64,000 nt of DNA from Constrictibacter sp. MBR-5 (lineage in GTDB: Bacteria > Pseudomonadota > Alphaproteobacteria > JAJUGE01), in contig NZ_JBEPTK010000001.1 of NCBI RefSeq assembly GCF_040549485.1, positions 372,001 to 436,000 of the forward strand, read 5' to 3'. Shown piece by piece: positions 1 through 9,180 of this stretch. Made by a program: the position numbers and the translations under genes. Every line of letters begins with the position of its first letter. Position 1 is the stretch's first letter. The notes beneath the pieces are model-generated. The model worked only from the letters and a program-made list of their open reading frames with translations, ran no database searches and was not told where the DNA came from.

Positions 1-1
1 C

Positions 2-1156
2 GACGCCTACTGGCAGAAGCTGGTCTCCTTCTGCCAGGTCCGTGAGGACCGGCGCGATCAGGCGGCGCTGGCCACGGACCTGCTGCGCGACCGGGGGCAC
101 CGCGATCCCGCCTATTTCGCCCTGATGGACACGCTGCTCGGCTTCGACAAGGCGAAAATCTCGACGCTCCCCTCCATCACGCCGCTCCAGTTCGCGATGC
201 TAAAGGCCGCGAAGCTGCCGCTGCCGCCCGATGCCGCGGAGGGTGCCAAGCCCGCCCTGCTCCGCGCCGTCGCCCAGTCGGACGAGATAGATCTGGCCGT
301 GCGGCTGACCGCCGCCGAACAGGCGGTGGCGGCGAACGCGCTCGACCCGGCGATCCTCGGAAGACTCTATCTGCAGGGCGGCACGAGTTGGACGCCGGCC
401 GCCCGTCCCGGCGCCGAGGGTATCTCGGCCGAGACGGCGGCGGAGCGCGCAGCGCTGTTCCGCTCCGCCCGCACCGCCACGGAGCGCGTACCGCGCGCCG
501 GTGCGCTGAAGCAGCTTTTCGACGCGGCGGCGCGGAACGGGGTGCTGCGGCCCGTCGCCGAGATCTCGATGCCGCTGATGCGCGACCTCCGGCCCGCGGC
601 GCATCTCTCTTTCTTCGCGCCCCAGGCGGTTCGCGCCGCCGTCTCCGCCGATGAGCCCGCCGTCGCCGCCGAGTGGTTCCAGATCGCCCTGCGCGAGGCG
701 CCCGGCAATCCCCTTGCCGCAAAGGGTGCCGCAGAGGTGTGGCCGCTGATGATGCTGGCCGCCCCCGACACGGCTTGGTCCGACCAGCTGTTCCGCACCT
801 GGTGGGACCAGCAGCTGGAATCGGACGCGGCACGGGCGGCGGAGCGTGCCGCAGCCTTCCTCGCCCTTCTGGAGGCGCTCGACACGCGGGTCCCGGCCCA
901 GGCCTGGTCGCTGCTGCCGGCCGCGACGCCGCAACGCGGACAGGCGGTGCCCGCCCTGCGCGACCTCCGCGCCGCCGCCGAGAAACGCCGCAGGGGCGAG
1001 ACGCTGCTGCGCGCCGCCGTCGCGACAAAGGCCAATCCCGAGCGGACACCGGAATCCGCGCGGCTGCACGCCATCGTCAGTGCGCTGCGGACCGCCGGCT
1101 TCGGCAGCCATGCCCGCAGCTTCGCCGTCGACGCGGCACTCGGCCTCGGGATCTGA
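2..1156 (+). CDS. Hypothetical protein, C-terminal part (5' end outside window)
   Basis: The reading frame is open from the left edge (base 2) to TGA at 1154-1156, giving 384 visible residues; the start lies outside the window. The sequence is helical and Ala/Arg/Leu-rich without a recognised catalytic motif. The opening residues, DAYWQKLVSFCQ followed by an alternating aromatic/acidic stretch, resemble a long hypothetical protein that I associate with the position just upstream of xerD in Rhodospirillales. The next gene starts four bases after the stop, so the two are probably co-transcribed. No function is proposed. Confidence 0.7.
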   Translation, partial: DAYWQKLVSFCQVREDRRDQAALATDLLRDRGHRDPAYFALMDTLLGFDKAKISTLPSITPLQFAMLKAAKLPLPPDAAEGAKPALLRAVAQSDEIDLAVRLTAAEQAVAANALDPAILGRLYLQGGTSWTPAARPGAEGISAETAAERAALFRSARTATERVPRAGALKQLFDAAARNGVLRPVAEISMPLMRDLRPAAHLSFFAPQAVRAAVSADEPAVAAEWFQIALREAPGNPLAAKGAAEVWPLMMLAAPDTAWSDQLFRTWWDQQLESDAARAAERAAAFLALLEALDTRVPAQAWSLLPAATPQRGQAVPALRDLRAAAEKRRRGETLLRAAVATKANPERTPESARLHAIVSALRTAGFGSHARSFAVDAALGLGI

Positions 1157-1160
1157 GTCG

Positions 1161-2141
1161 ATGGCCGAGGGCAAAGCCGCCCCCCGCGGACTCCCCAGGC
1201 GCGGCCGCCCACCCGGCCCGGCCGCCGCATTGACCGGGCGCGGCGAGGCCTTCCTGGAAATGCTCGCGGCGGAACGGGGGGCCGCAGCGAACACCCTCGC
1301 CGCATATCGGCGGGACCTCGCCGACTTCGGCGCCTTCGCCGGGCGCCGCGGGGTTCGCCCCGAGGACGCGCCCACCGACGCCGTCCGCGCCTACATGGCG
1401 TCCCTCGACGGCGCCGGCCTGTCGCCGCGCACCGCCGCGCGGCGGCTCTCCGCGCTGCGCCAGTTCTTCCGCTTCCTCTATGTCGAGGGCATGCGCGGCG
1501 ACGACCCCTGCGCCCCGCTCGACAGCCCGCGCCAGGGCCGCAGCCTGCCGAAGATCATCGCCGAATCCGACCTCGATGCCCTGTCGGAAGCGGCCCGCGC
1601 GAAGCCGGGGCCCGAGGGCGTGCGACTGGTCGCGTTCGTCGAACTGCTCTACGGCGCCGGCCTGCGCGTCTCGGAACTGGTCGCCCTCCCGGCCTCGCTG
1701 GCAGGCGCGCGCATCCCCCCCGTGCTCCTCATCCGCGGCAAGGGCAACAAGGAGCGCATCGCGCCCCTGAACGAGGCGTCGATCGCGGCGCTGGAGGCGT
1801 ATCGCGACGTCCGCGACCACTTCCTGCGCGGCCAGAAATCGTCGCCGTGGCTGTTTCCCTCGCACAGCGGCACCGGCCACGTCACGCGCCGCCGGCTGGG
1901 GCAGCTGCTCGACGAGTTGGCGCTGAAGGCGGGCCTCGATCCGGCGCGCATCTCGCCGCACGTGCTGCGCCATGCCTTCGCGACGCACCTGCTCGACCAC
2001 GGCGCGGACCTGCGCAGCGTGCAGCAGATGCTCGGCCATGCCGACATCGGCACCACCCAGATCTACACCCACGTCCAGTCGGAACGGCTGCGGACGGCGA
2101 TCGCCGCCCACCCGCTGGCAGGGCAGCGCCGGAAGAACTGA
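1161..2141 (+). CDS. xerD: Site-specific tyrosine recombinase XerD-type
   Basis: A 326-residue tyrosine recombinase. The N-terminal SAM-like DNA-binding domain spans about residues 27-115 and the catalytic domain about 130-315. All six catalytic positions are present: Arg169 (GLRVSEL), Lys194 (GKGNKER), His267 and Arg270 (HVLRH), His293 (LGHADI) and nucleophile Tyr302 (IYTH). The family resolves chromosome dimers at dif by strand exchange with a partner recombinase. The ATG at 1161 is chosen because it follows the upstream stop by four bases and gives the family length; the frame is open further upstream but overlaps the previous gene. The chromosomal setting next to accA and the absence of mobile genes argue for housekeeping Xer rather than an integrase. 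XerC is the alternative name. Confidence 0.9.
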   Translation: MAEGKAAPRGLPRRGRPPGPAAALTGRGEAFLEMLAAERGAAANTLAAYRRDLADFGAFAGRRGVRPEDAPTDAVRAYMASLDGAGLSPRTAARRLSALRQFFRFLYVEGMRGDDPCAPLDSPRQGRSLPKIIAESDLDALSEAARAKPGPEGVRLVAFVELLYGAGLRVSELVALPASLAGARIPPVLLIRGKGNKERIAPLNEASIAALEAYRDVRDHFLRGQKSSPWLFPSHSGTGHVTRRRLGQLLDELALKAGLDPARISPHVLRHAFATHLLDHGADLRSVQQMLGHADIGTTQIYTHVQSERLRTAIAAHPLAGQRRKN

Positions 2142-2261
2142 GGCCCGGCCGACGCCGTTGACATGCCCGGCGCGCAAGGTCATGTAGGACCGCTCTTCCG
2201 GCGCCGGCCGGCACCTTGCGCCGCAGACAGGGCCGGCCTTTGCGCCGCAGACAGGAATGAG

Positions 2262-3221
<960 letters not shown>

Positions 3222-3378
3222 TCTCCTCGCGAAGCTCGGCTCGGCGCGCTTCGTCGGCACGGCCCCAGGATCCTGTGACGAACGATTGGGCGCCGCCGAC
3301 AGCGCGCTTTTTCCGCCGGTTCCCCGGAACGAATGCCGTTCGATCCTGTTGCGCGAGGCAGCGAAACAGGAGGACGCA

Positions 3379-3744
3379 ATGGCGGCACTCAGCACGCGAA
3401 CACACGGCTTCGCCGACTATGCGGTCGGCCTTTTGCTCATCGTCGCGCCCTATCTTTTCGGCTTCGCCGACGGCGGTCCCGCGCAATGGGTGCCGATGGC
3501 GCTCGGGGCGATCCTCATCGCCTACAGCCTGTTCACCGACTACGAACTCGGCGCGGTGCACCTGATACCGATGCCTGTCCATCTGGGGCTGGATATCGGC
3601 GGCGGCGCGCTCCTGCTTTTCTCCCCCTGGCTGTTCGGTTTCGCGGACGTCATCGTCTGGCCCCACGTGCTCGTCGGCCTCGTGGAAATCTGCACCGCGA
3701 GCATCACCCGAAGGCACCCGGCCTCGCGCCCGGTCAAGGCCTGA
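3379..3744 (+). CDS. SPW-repeat integral membrane protein
   Basis: A 121-residue protein with four predicted hydrophobic segments and two copies of the SPW-type motif: APYLFGFAD near residues 25-33 and SPWLFGFAD near 82-90. SPW proteins are small inner-membrane proteins of unknown biochemical role, often found among stress genes. The ATG at 3379 follows an AGGAGG ribosome binding site by about eight bases. The next gene is a manganese catalase in the same orientation 243 bases downstream, consistent with but not proof of a shared stress function. Confidence 0.8.
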   Translation: MAALSTRTHGFADYAVGLLLIVAPYLFGFADGGPAQWVPMALGAILIAYSLFTDYELGAVHLIPMPVHLGLDIGGGALLLFSPWLFGFADVIVWPHVLVGLVEICTASITRRHPASRPVKA

Positions 3745-3987
3745 CGCTTCGGCCCCGGTGTCACCGGAGCGTGATGGCCCCACGGGCGCACGCCCCTGGG
3801 GCCATTCGCGGCTTGCCGCTGCGTGCCTGCAACCGAAGCGGCCGCACGTGATGCCGCCGGGGCGCAGAGACCCATTTCGAGAATCTTTCGCATCGGCTGG
3901 AACGACCGCTCTCTGACCTTGTTCGGCTGCTCGGATGCGCGTGAGGCGCAGCCGCATCAACAAAACCCGGACGATGAGGAGGCACGG

Positions 3988-4848
3988 ATGTTCATCCGTC
4001 ATAACCGTTTGCAATATAATGCAAAGCCGGACCGTCCCGATCCGGTCTATGCCAAGCAGCTCCAGGAAGTTCTCGGCGGACAGTGGGGCGAGATAAGCGT
4101 GATGATGACTTATCTCTTCCAGGGCTGGAACTGCCGTGCGCCGGCAAAGTACAAAGACATGATCATGGATATCGGGACGGAGGAGATCGGTCACGTCGAA
4201 ATGCTGGCGACCATGATCGCGCGCCTGCTCGAGGCGTCGCCGGTCGAGGCGCAGGAGGACGCCGCGCGGGATTCCGTGATCGGCGCCGTCCTGGGTGGCG
4301 CCAATGTCGAGGATGCGATCGTCGCGGGGATCAACCCGCAGCATGTGATCGTCACCGGCTCGGGGGCCGCGCCGACCGACAGCGTCGGCTATCCCTGGAC
4401 CTCCCGCTACACCGTGGCCAGCGGCAACCTGCTCGCGGACTTCCGGTTCAACGTCACCGCCGAATCCCAGGGCAGGCTGCAGGTCTCCCGGCTCTACCAG
4501 ATGACCAGCGACAGTGGCGTGCGCGACATGCTCTCGTTCCTGCTGGCGCGCGACACGATGCACCAGAACCAGTGGCTGGCGGCCATCAGGGAACTCGAGG
4601 AAGACGGTCTCGAAACGACCCCCTGCCCGAGCAGCTTTCCCCAGGAGCGCGAGCTTCAGGACGTGTCCTACAAGTTCATGAACTTCTCCGAGGGCACCGA
4701 GAGCCGGTCGGGCCGCTGGGCACAGGGGCCGGCACCCGACGGCCGCGGCACCATCGAGTATGTCGAGACGCCCGCGGCCATGGGCGACGACGGAGAACTG
4801 GGCATGATCGACCCGCGTCTCCAGGGTACGCCGAAGATGCGCAGCTAG
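3988..4848 (+). CDS. Manganese (non-haem) catalase
   Basis: A 286-residue dimanganese catalase that disproportionates hydrogen peroxide to water and oxygen. The ferritin-like four-helix core shows the ligand set in family order: Glu35 (GQWGEIS), Glu66 and His69 (TEEIGH), Glu159 (TAESQ) and His192 (TMHQNQW). The C-terminal tail with the FMNFSEGTESRSGRWAQGP segment is standard for the family. The ATG at 3988 has a GAGGAGG site upstream and places the first ligands at the same numbers as in Lactobacillus enzymes, which supports this start over the open frame beginning at 3823. Confidence 0.93.
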   Translation: MFIRHNRLQYNAKPDRPDPVYAKQLQEVLGGQWGEISVMMTYLFQGWNCRAPAKYKDMIMDIGTEEIGHVEMLATMIARLLEASPVEAQEDAARDSVIGAVLGGANVEDAIVAGINPQHVIVTGSGAAPTDSVGYPWTSRYTVASGNLLADFRFNVTAESQGRLQVSRLYQMTSDSGVRDMLSFLLARDTMHQNQWLAAIRELEEDGLETTPCPSSFPQERELQDVSYKFMNFSEGTESRSGRWAQGPAPDGRGTIEYVETPAAMGDDGELGMIDPRLQGTPKMRS

Positions 4849-4861
4849 CGCGTCCCGCAAT

Positions 4862-4894
4862 CCGGGAGGTGCCGCCGGATCGGGCGCCTCCCGG
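4862..4894 (+). terminator. Strong GC hairpin after the Mn-catalase gene
   Basis: CCGGGAGGTGCC pairs with GGCGCCTCCCGG (one G-U type position) across a 9-base loop, 14 bases after the catalase stop. No T-tract follows, so it may be a pause or RNA-stability element rather than a complete intrinsic terminator. Confidence 0.45.
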
Positions 4895-5062
4895 TCGCCG
4901 CGTCGCGAGCGTGGTAATACGGATCACAGGATGGCGGACGCGAACCTGTTAGGCTGACGGACCGCGGGAGCGACGGCGCGCTCGACGCCCCTTCCGCGCG
5001 TGGCGATGGCCGCCGCGGTTTGGCGCGGCGGCATTGCTCGTCTTCCACGAGGGGGGAGTCCA

Positions 5063-6655
5063 ATGCCCGACAGCCCGCAGCATCCCTACCACCCGATCAT
5101 CTATGTCCGCGGGTTCGCCGCCACCCAGGGCGAGATCGAGGAAACGGTGGCCGATCCCTACATGGGCTTCAACATCGGCTCGACGAAGTCGCGGGTCGCC
5201 TGGACCGGCGATGTGAAGCGCTTCTACTTCGAATCGCCGCTCGTCCGCCTGATGAGCGACCACAAATACGAGGACGTCTTCGTCGAGGGCGACGACCTCG
5301 TGGCGGCCGAGCGTCACGACAAGCCGGTGCCCTATCGCAGCATCGTCATCTACCGCTACTACGACGAAGCCTCCCAGGATTTCGGCACCGGCGACGGCAC
5401 GCCGCCGATCGAGCATTTCGCCCGCGGTCTCGACAAGCTGATCCTGCGCCTGCGCGACAAGGTCTGCGCCAACCCGAAGAACGGCGTGACCCCGGCGGAT
5501 TTCCGCGTCTATCTCGTCGCCCATTCCATGGGTGGCCTCGTCTGCCGCGCCTTCCTGCAGAACGAGACGCTGGGATCGCCCGAAGCGCGCGCGGCGGTCG
5601 ACAAGCTCTTCACCTACGCCACGCCGCACAACGGCATCGACATGCGCCTCGTGCGCAACGTGCCGGGCTGGCTCTCCTTCGGCGACGTCAACAACTTCAA
5701 CCGCGAGCGGATGGCCAAGTATCTCGGCCTGAAGAAGAGCGACGACGTGTCGGTCGTCGAGAACTTCCCGCCGGAGCGCATCTTCAACCTGATCGGCACC
5801 AATCCGCGCGACTACACCGCCGTCGGCGGCGTCTCGGCCTGGGCGGTCGGCGACGCCAGCGACGGGCTCGTACGCATCGAGAACGCCGTGACCCATGGGA
5901 TCGGCGCCGGCGGCACCGACGTCGGATCGCCGCGCGCCTTCGTGCACCGCAGCCACTCCGGACACTACGGCATCGTCAATTCCGAGGAGGGGTACCAGAA
6001 TCTCACGCGCTTCCTCTTCGGTGCGATGCGCATCGACGGGTTCCTGGACGTCGACGACATCACGCTCCCGGTCGAGGTCCAGCAGGCGATGGACAAGGGC
6101 CAGAAGATCGAGGCGTCGTACCAGTTCGAGGTCGTCGCCAGCATCCGCGGCTGCCAGTGGCAGATGACCCGGCGCGAGGCGCGCGAGAACTCGGCCATCT
6201 TCCGGCGCTATGCCGACCTCTTTCCCGGCGAGGCCGGCACCCGGCGGGCGGCGGACCGCAGCATGAGCCCGCACCTCTTCTCGGTGTTCCTCGACCCGCG
6301 CAAGAGTGTCAAGACCTCCAAATCCGTCAGCTTCGCCTTCGACCTCAAGGTCCTCGTGCCCGACTACGAGGTGGACGGCCTGCTGTTCCTGAAGCGCCAC
6401 TACGAGGGCGGCTACATCTACCGCGACCTGACGCTGATCGAGGCGTTCCCGGACGAGGATGCGGTCGGCGGCTGGCGCATCAAATACGGCTCGCAGGAGA
6501 ACAACCCGGGGAAACCGGGCAGGGCTGTCGAAACCCGCCCGCTCGACGGCGGGCCCGGGCAGGCGCCGGGCCTCACCTTCGAGATCCCCATCGAGCAGAC
6601 GACCCGGCCCGGCCTCAAGGGCAAACTGCGGATCGAGGCGCGGCCCTGGGGTTAG
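5063..6655 (+). CDS. Alpha/beta-hydrolase (lipase/PGAP1-like), cytoplasmic
   Basis: A 530-residue protein. The N-terminal half (about residues 1-320) is an alpha/beta-hydrolase: IIYVRGFA near the start corresponds to the oxyanion strand, LVAHSMGGLV near residue 153 carries the nucleophile Ser in G/A-H-S-M-G, and HRSHSGHYGIV near residue 298 is a candidate for the catalytic His. Residues from about 340 to the end are a second, beta-rich domain I do not recognise. No signal peptide is visible. ATG at 5063 has a GGGGGGAG site nine bases upstream; the frame is open from 5000 but lacks a better start. Substrate unknown; an esterase or phospholipid hydrolase role is inferred from fold only. Confidence 0.7.
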   Translation: MPDSPQHPYHPIIYVRGFAATQGEIEETVADPYMGFNIGSTKSRVAWTGDVKRFYFESPLVRLMSDHKYEDVFVEGDDLVAAERHDKPVPYRSIVIYRYYDEASQDFGTGDGTPPIEHFARGLDKLILRLRDKVCANPKNGVTPADFRVYLVAHSMGGLVCRAFLQNETLGSPEARAAVDKLFTYATPHNGIDMRLVRNVPGWLSFGDVNNFNRERMAKYLGLKKSDDVSVVENFPPERIFNLIGTNPRDYTAVGGVSAWAVGDASDGLVRIENAVTHGIGAGGTDVGSPRAFVHRSHSGHYGIVNSEEGYQNLTRFLFGAMRIDGFLDVDDITLPVEVQQAMDKGQKIEASYQFEVVASIRGCQWQMTRREARENSAIFRRYADLFPGEAGTRRAADRSMSPHLFSVFLDPRKSVKTSKSVSFAFDLKVLVPDYEVDGLLFLKRHYEGGYIYRDLTLIEAFPDEDAVGGWRIKYGSQENNPGKPGRAVETRPLDGGPGQAPGLTFEIPIEQTTRPGLKGKLRIEARPWG

Positions 6656-6667
6656 CGCCCCCCGCCC

Positions 6668-7858
6668 CTACTCGGCGGGCGCCGCCGCCGCCGCACGTCG
6701 CGGCGACGGCAGTGCCAGCCCGGCCGCCGCGACCAGCGCGGCGCAGATCGCCATCGCGACGAACAGCGTCGAGAAGCCGTTGCCCCAGCCGTGCAGGATG
6801 GCGATCGACGGCACCGCCAGCGACGCCACGCCCAGCGTGATGACGTACTTCACGGCGTAGACCCGCGCCCGCCACGGGCTCGGCGTGTAGCGCGCGACCA
6901 GGGTATCGCCGATCGGGATCTGGCCGAAGACCAGCGCCATGATGATCAAGGCGCCCAGGAACATCGCCCAGCCCTCCGCCTGCGCCACCAGCAGCAGCGC
7001 CACGGCGAGTGCGGCCGCCAGCCAGACCAGGATCGGCCGCACCGGGAATCGGTCGATGGCCCGCCCGACCGCGATCTGGGTGAAGGCGGCGATCGCATAG
7101 ACGATCGAGGCCAGCACGCCGACGCCGAAGGTCGAGGCGCCCAGCCCGGCCAGCCGCTCGTCGAACACCTTGGGCAGCGACACGGTCGTCGCGTTGAACA
7201 CGAGGCCGGAGAACAGCGTCGTCAGCGCCAGCACGATCAGCGCGCGCTGCCAGCCGGGCACGAAACCGACTCCCGCCTTGCCGCGCGTCCCCGCCTGGAC
7301 CTGCAGGTTCGCCCGGCGCACGAAGACGATGAAGCCGATGCCGACCAGAATTGACACGGCGCCCGGCACCAGGAAGGCGGCGCGCCAGTGCACCCACTGC
7401 GCCAGGGCTCCGGCGACGATCGCCGCCGCCGCCACGCCCAGATTGCCGTAGACGCCGTTGACGCCCAGCCGGCGCCCGACGCTCTCCGGCGGGCCGTCCA
7501 CGACCATCGCGATGCCGACCGGGTGGTAGATCGACGCGAACAGGCCGATCAGCAGCAGCCCCGCGCCGATCTGCAGCGGCGTGCTGGCGAGGCCGGTCAC
7601 CATGCTGGCGGCACCGATGCCGATGAAGAAGATCGCGATCATGCCGTTGCGGCTCCAGCGGTCGCCGAGCCAGCCGGACGGCAGCGCGCCGGCGCCGAAG
7701 GCGATGAAGCCCGGCGTCGCCAGGGCCAGCAGTTCGCCGTAGCTGAGGTCGAAATAGCGCTCCATCGCGATCACCGCGGTCGCGTAGAGCAGCATGAACA
7801 GATGGTCGAAGCTGTGCCCGATGTTCAGGAACAGGAGGCGGATGCGGAGGGCGTCCAT
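6668..7858 (-). CDS. MFS transporter (Fsr/NimT-like)
   Basis: A 396-residue, 12-helix major facilitator. The first loop between helices 2 and 3 carries the family motif as SGWLGDRWSRNG, and ASIYHPVG after helix 4 is typical of the fosmidomycin-resistance/NimT-type branch, suggesting drug or small-molecule efflux. The start ATG at 7858 has a GGGAG site; a longer frame to 7987 would overlap the divergent regulator. It is divergently transcribed from an AraC-family gene with an 89-base shared promoter region, the arrangement of nimT/nimR in enterobacteria, so the regulator probably controls this pump. Confidence 0.82.
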   Translation of the reverse strand: MDALRIRLLFLNIGHSFDHLFMLLYATAVIAMERYFDLSYGELLALATPGFIAFGAGALPSGWLGDRWSRNGMIAIFFIGIGAASMVTGLASTPLQIGAGLLLIGLFASIYHPVGIAMVVDGPPESVGRRLGVNGVYGNLGVAAAAIVAGALAQWVHWRAAFLVPGAVSILVGIGFIVFVRRANLQVQAGTRGKAGVGFVPGWQRALIVLALTTLFSGLVFNATTVSLPKVFDERLAGLGASTFGVGVLASIVYAIAAFTQIAVGRAIDRFPVRPILVWLAAALAVALLLVAQAEGWAMFLGALIIMALVFGQIPIGDTLVARYTPSPWRARVYAVKYVITLGVASLAVPSIAILHGWGNGFSTLFVAMAICAALVAAAGLALPSPRRAAAAAPAE

Positions 7859-7947
7859 GTCGTCGCTCCCTTGACGCGGGTGCGGTTGATCTTGCATCCC
7901 ATAGTGAAGCTGGCGCGCCTGCCCGTCCTTCGATAAAGTGCCAAGCA

Positions 7948-8751
7948 ATGTCGCAGGACGGACATCTATCGCCCAACCCGGCGTCAATCAGCCCGCGGAT
8001 TGAGGCGCTGCAGGCACTGCCGCAGGCCGTGCACGCGCACGCCTCCGACTATCCCGCCGGCCACGACATCCCGCCGCACACCCATCGCCGCGCCCAACTG
8101 ATCCATGCCGCCGAGGGGGTGATGACGGTGCGCACCGCCTCGGGCGCCTGGGTCGTGCCGCCGGGCCTCGCCCTCTGGATGCCGGGCGGCATGCAGCATG
8201 AGGTGCATGCGGTGACGCCGCTACGCATGCGCACCCTCTACGTCCGCACCGACGCGGCCCCGTGGCTGCCGAAGAGCTGCTGCGTGGTGACGGTGCCGCC
8301 GCTGCTGCGCGAGCTGATCCTGCGCGCCGTCCATGTGCCGAACGACTATGCGCTCGACAGTCCGGCCGGCCGCCTGATGCAGGTCACGCTCGACCAGGCG
8401 CACGACCTGGAGGAGGCGCCGCTGCACCTGCCGATGCCGCGCGACCGCCGCTTGCACGGCCTCGCCGAGGCACTGATCGCCGATCCGGGCGACGCCCGCG
8501 ACCTCGCCGACTGGAGCCGCCGCGCCGGCGCCAGCGAGCGCACCCTCGCCCGCCTGTTCGTCGCCGAGACGGGCCTGACCTTCGGCGCTTGGCGCCAGCG
8601 GCTGCGTCTCCTGACCGCGATGACCCGCCTCGCCGCCGGCGAGCCCGTCACCACCGTCGCCCTCGACCTCGGCTATGCCAGCCCGAGCGCCTTCACCGCC
8701 ATGTTCCGCCGCCGCATGGGTGCCGCGCCCACGCGCTATCTGCGCCAATAG
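7948..8751 (+). CDS. AraC-family transcriptional regulator (cupin sensor, NimR-like)
   Basis: A 267-residue regulator. An N-terminal cupin-type domain (about residues 25-120) includes HIPPHTH-like residues (GHDIPPHTHRRAQL) and PPGLALWMPGGMQH. The C-terminal AraC/XylS double helix-turn-helix lies at about 170-265, with ASERTLARLFVAETGLTF as first reader and LGYASPSAFTAMFRRRMG as second. The divergent MFS gene is the likely target. It ends in a 15-base near-perfect tandem duplication (CTGCGCCAAYAGCAT at 8740-8769) spanning the stop codon. Confidence 0.85.
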   Translation: MSQDGHLSPNPASISPRIEALQALPQAVHAHASDYPAGHDIPPHTHRRAQLIHAAEGVMTVRTASGAWVVPPGLALWMPGGMQHEVHAVTPLRMRTLYVRTDAAPWLPKSCCVVTVPPLLRELILRAVHVPNDYALDSPAGRLMQVTLDQAHDLEEAPLHLPMPRDRRLHGLAEALIADPGDARDLADWSRRAGASERTLARLFVAETGLTFGAWRQRLRLLTAMTRLAAGEPVTTVALDLGYASPSAFTAMFRRRMGAAPTRYLRQ

Positions 8752-8854
8752 CATCTGCGCCAACAGCATCTGAGCCGCTAGCCGCCGCGGGCACATCGCG
8801 ATACCTCGCGCCCGCACATTGCTTTACGGTCAGCGCGATGGCGACGCGACCGAA

Positions 8855-9100
8855 ATGGCACCGGGCGTGCCGGCTCCTGCCAGCCCGGCCTGGCAGATGC
8901 TGCGCCCGGCGAACGGTAGGCCCGCCGGACGGGCAGCGGGATCGGACGACGCCGAATCCTGGGACCCCGACCTGGGCACCTGGCTCCAGGAGCGCGTCCT
9001 GGTCACCGCGAAGCATCACCTGATCAACATCGTCAGCCTGCTGGCTCCCTTCCTCGTCGGGCCGCTCGGCAGTCTCCTCTCCGGCATCGCCGGCGGCTGA
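8855..9100 (+). CDS. Small hypothetical protein with C-terminal hydrophobic helix
   Basis: An 81-residue frame (ATG at 8855; TTG at 8819 would extend it). A polar N-terminal half is followed by HHLINIVSLLAPFLVGPLG, which could be one membrane helix. No family recognised, and the ribosome binding site is weak. It sits alone between the AraC gene and the GH13 gene. It could be a chance frame in high-GC DNA. Confidence 0.3.
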   Translation: MAPGVPAPASPAWQMLRPANGRPAGRAAGSDDAESWDPDLGTWLQERVLVTAKHHLINIVSLLAPFLVGPLGSLLSGIAGG

Positions 9101-9180
9101 ACCGCGTAACGGCGACGTCGCCGGTCCCGATCTCTGCTACACTGCTTCCCGCCGCCGTTTCACAGCGCGCGAGGCCGCCA

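Noticed and set aside
1161-2141. Integrase of a mobile element
   Set aside because: The recombinase sits in a housekeeping context beside accA, with the XerC/D domain plan and no attachment-site or cargo signs.
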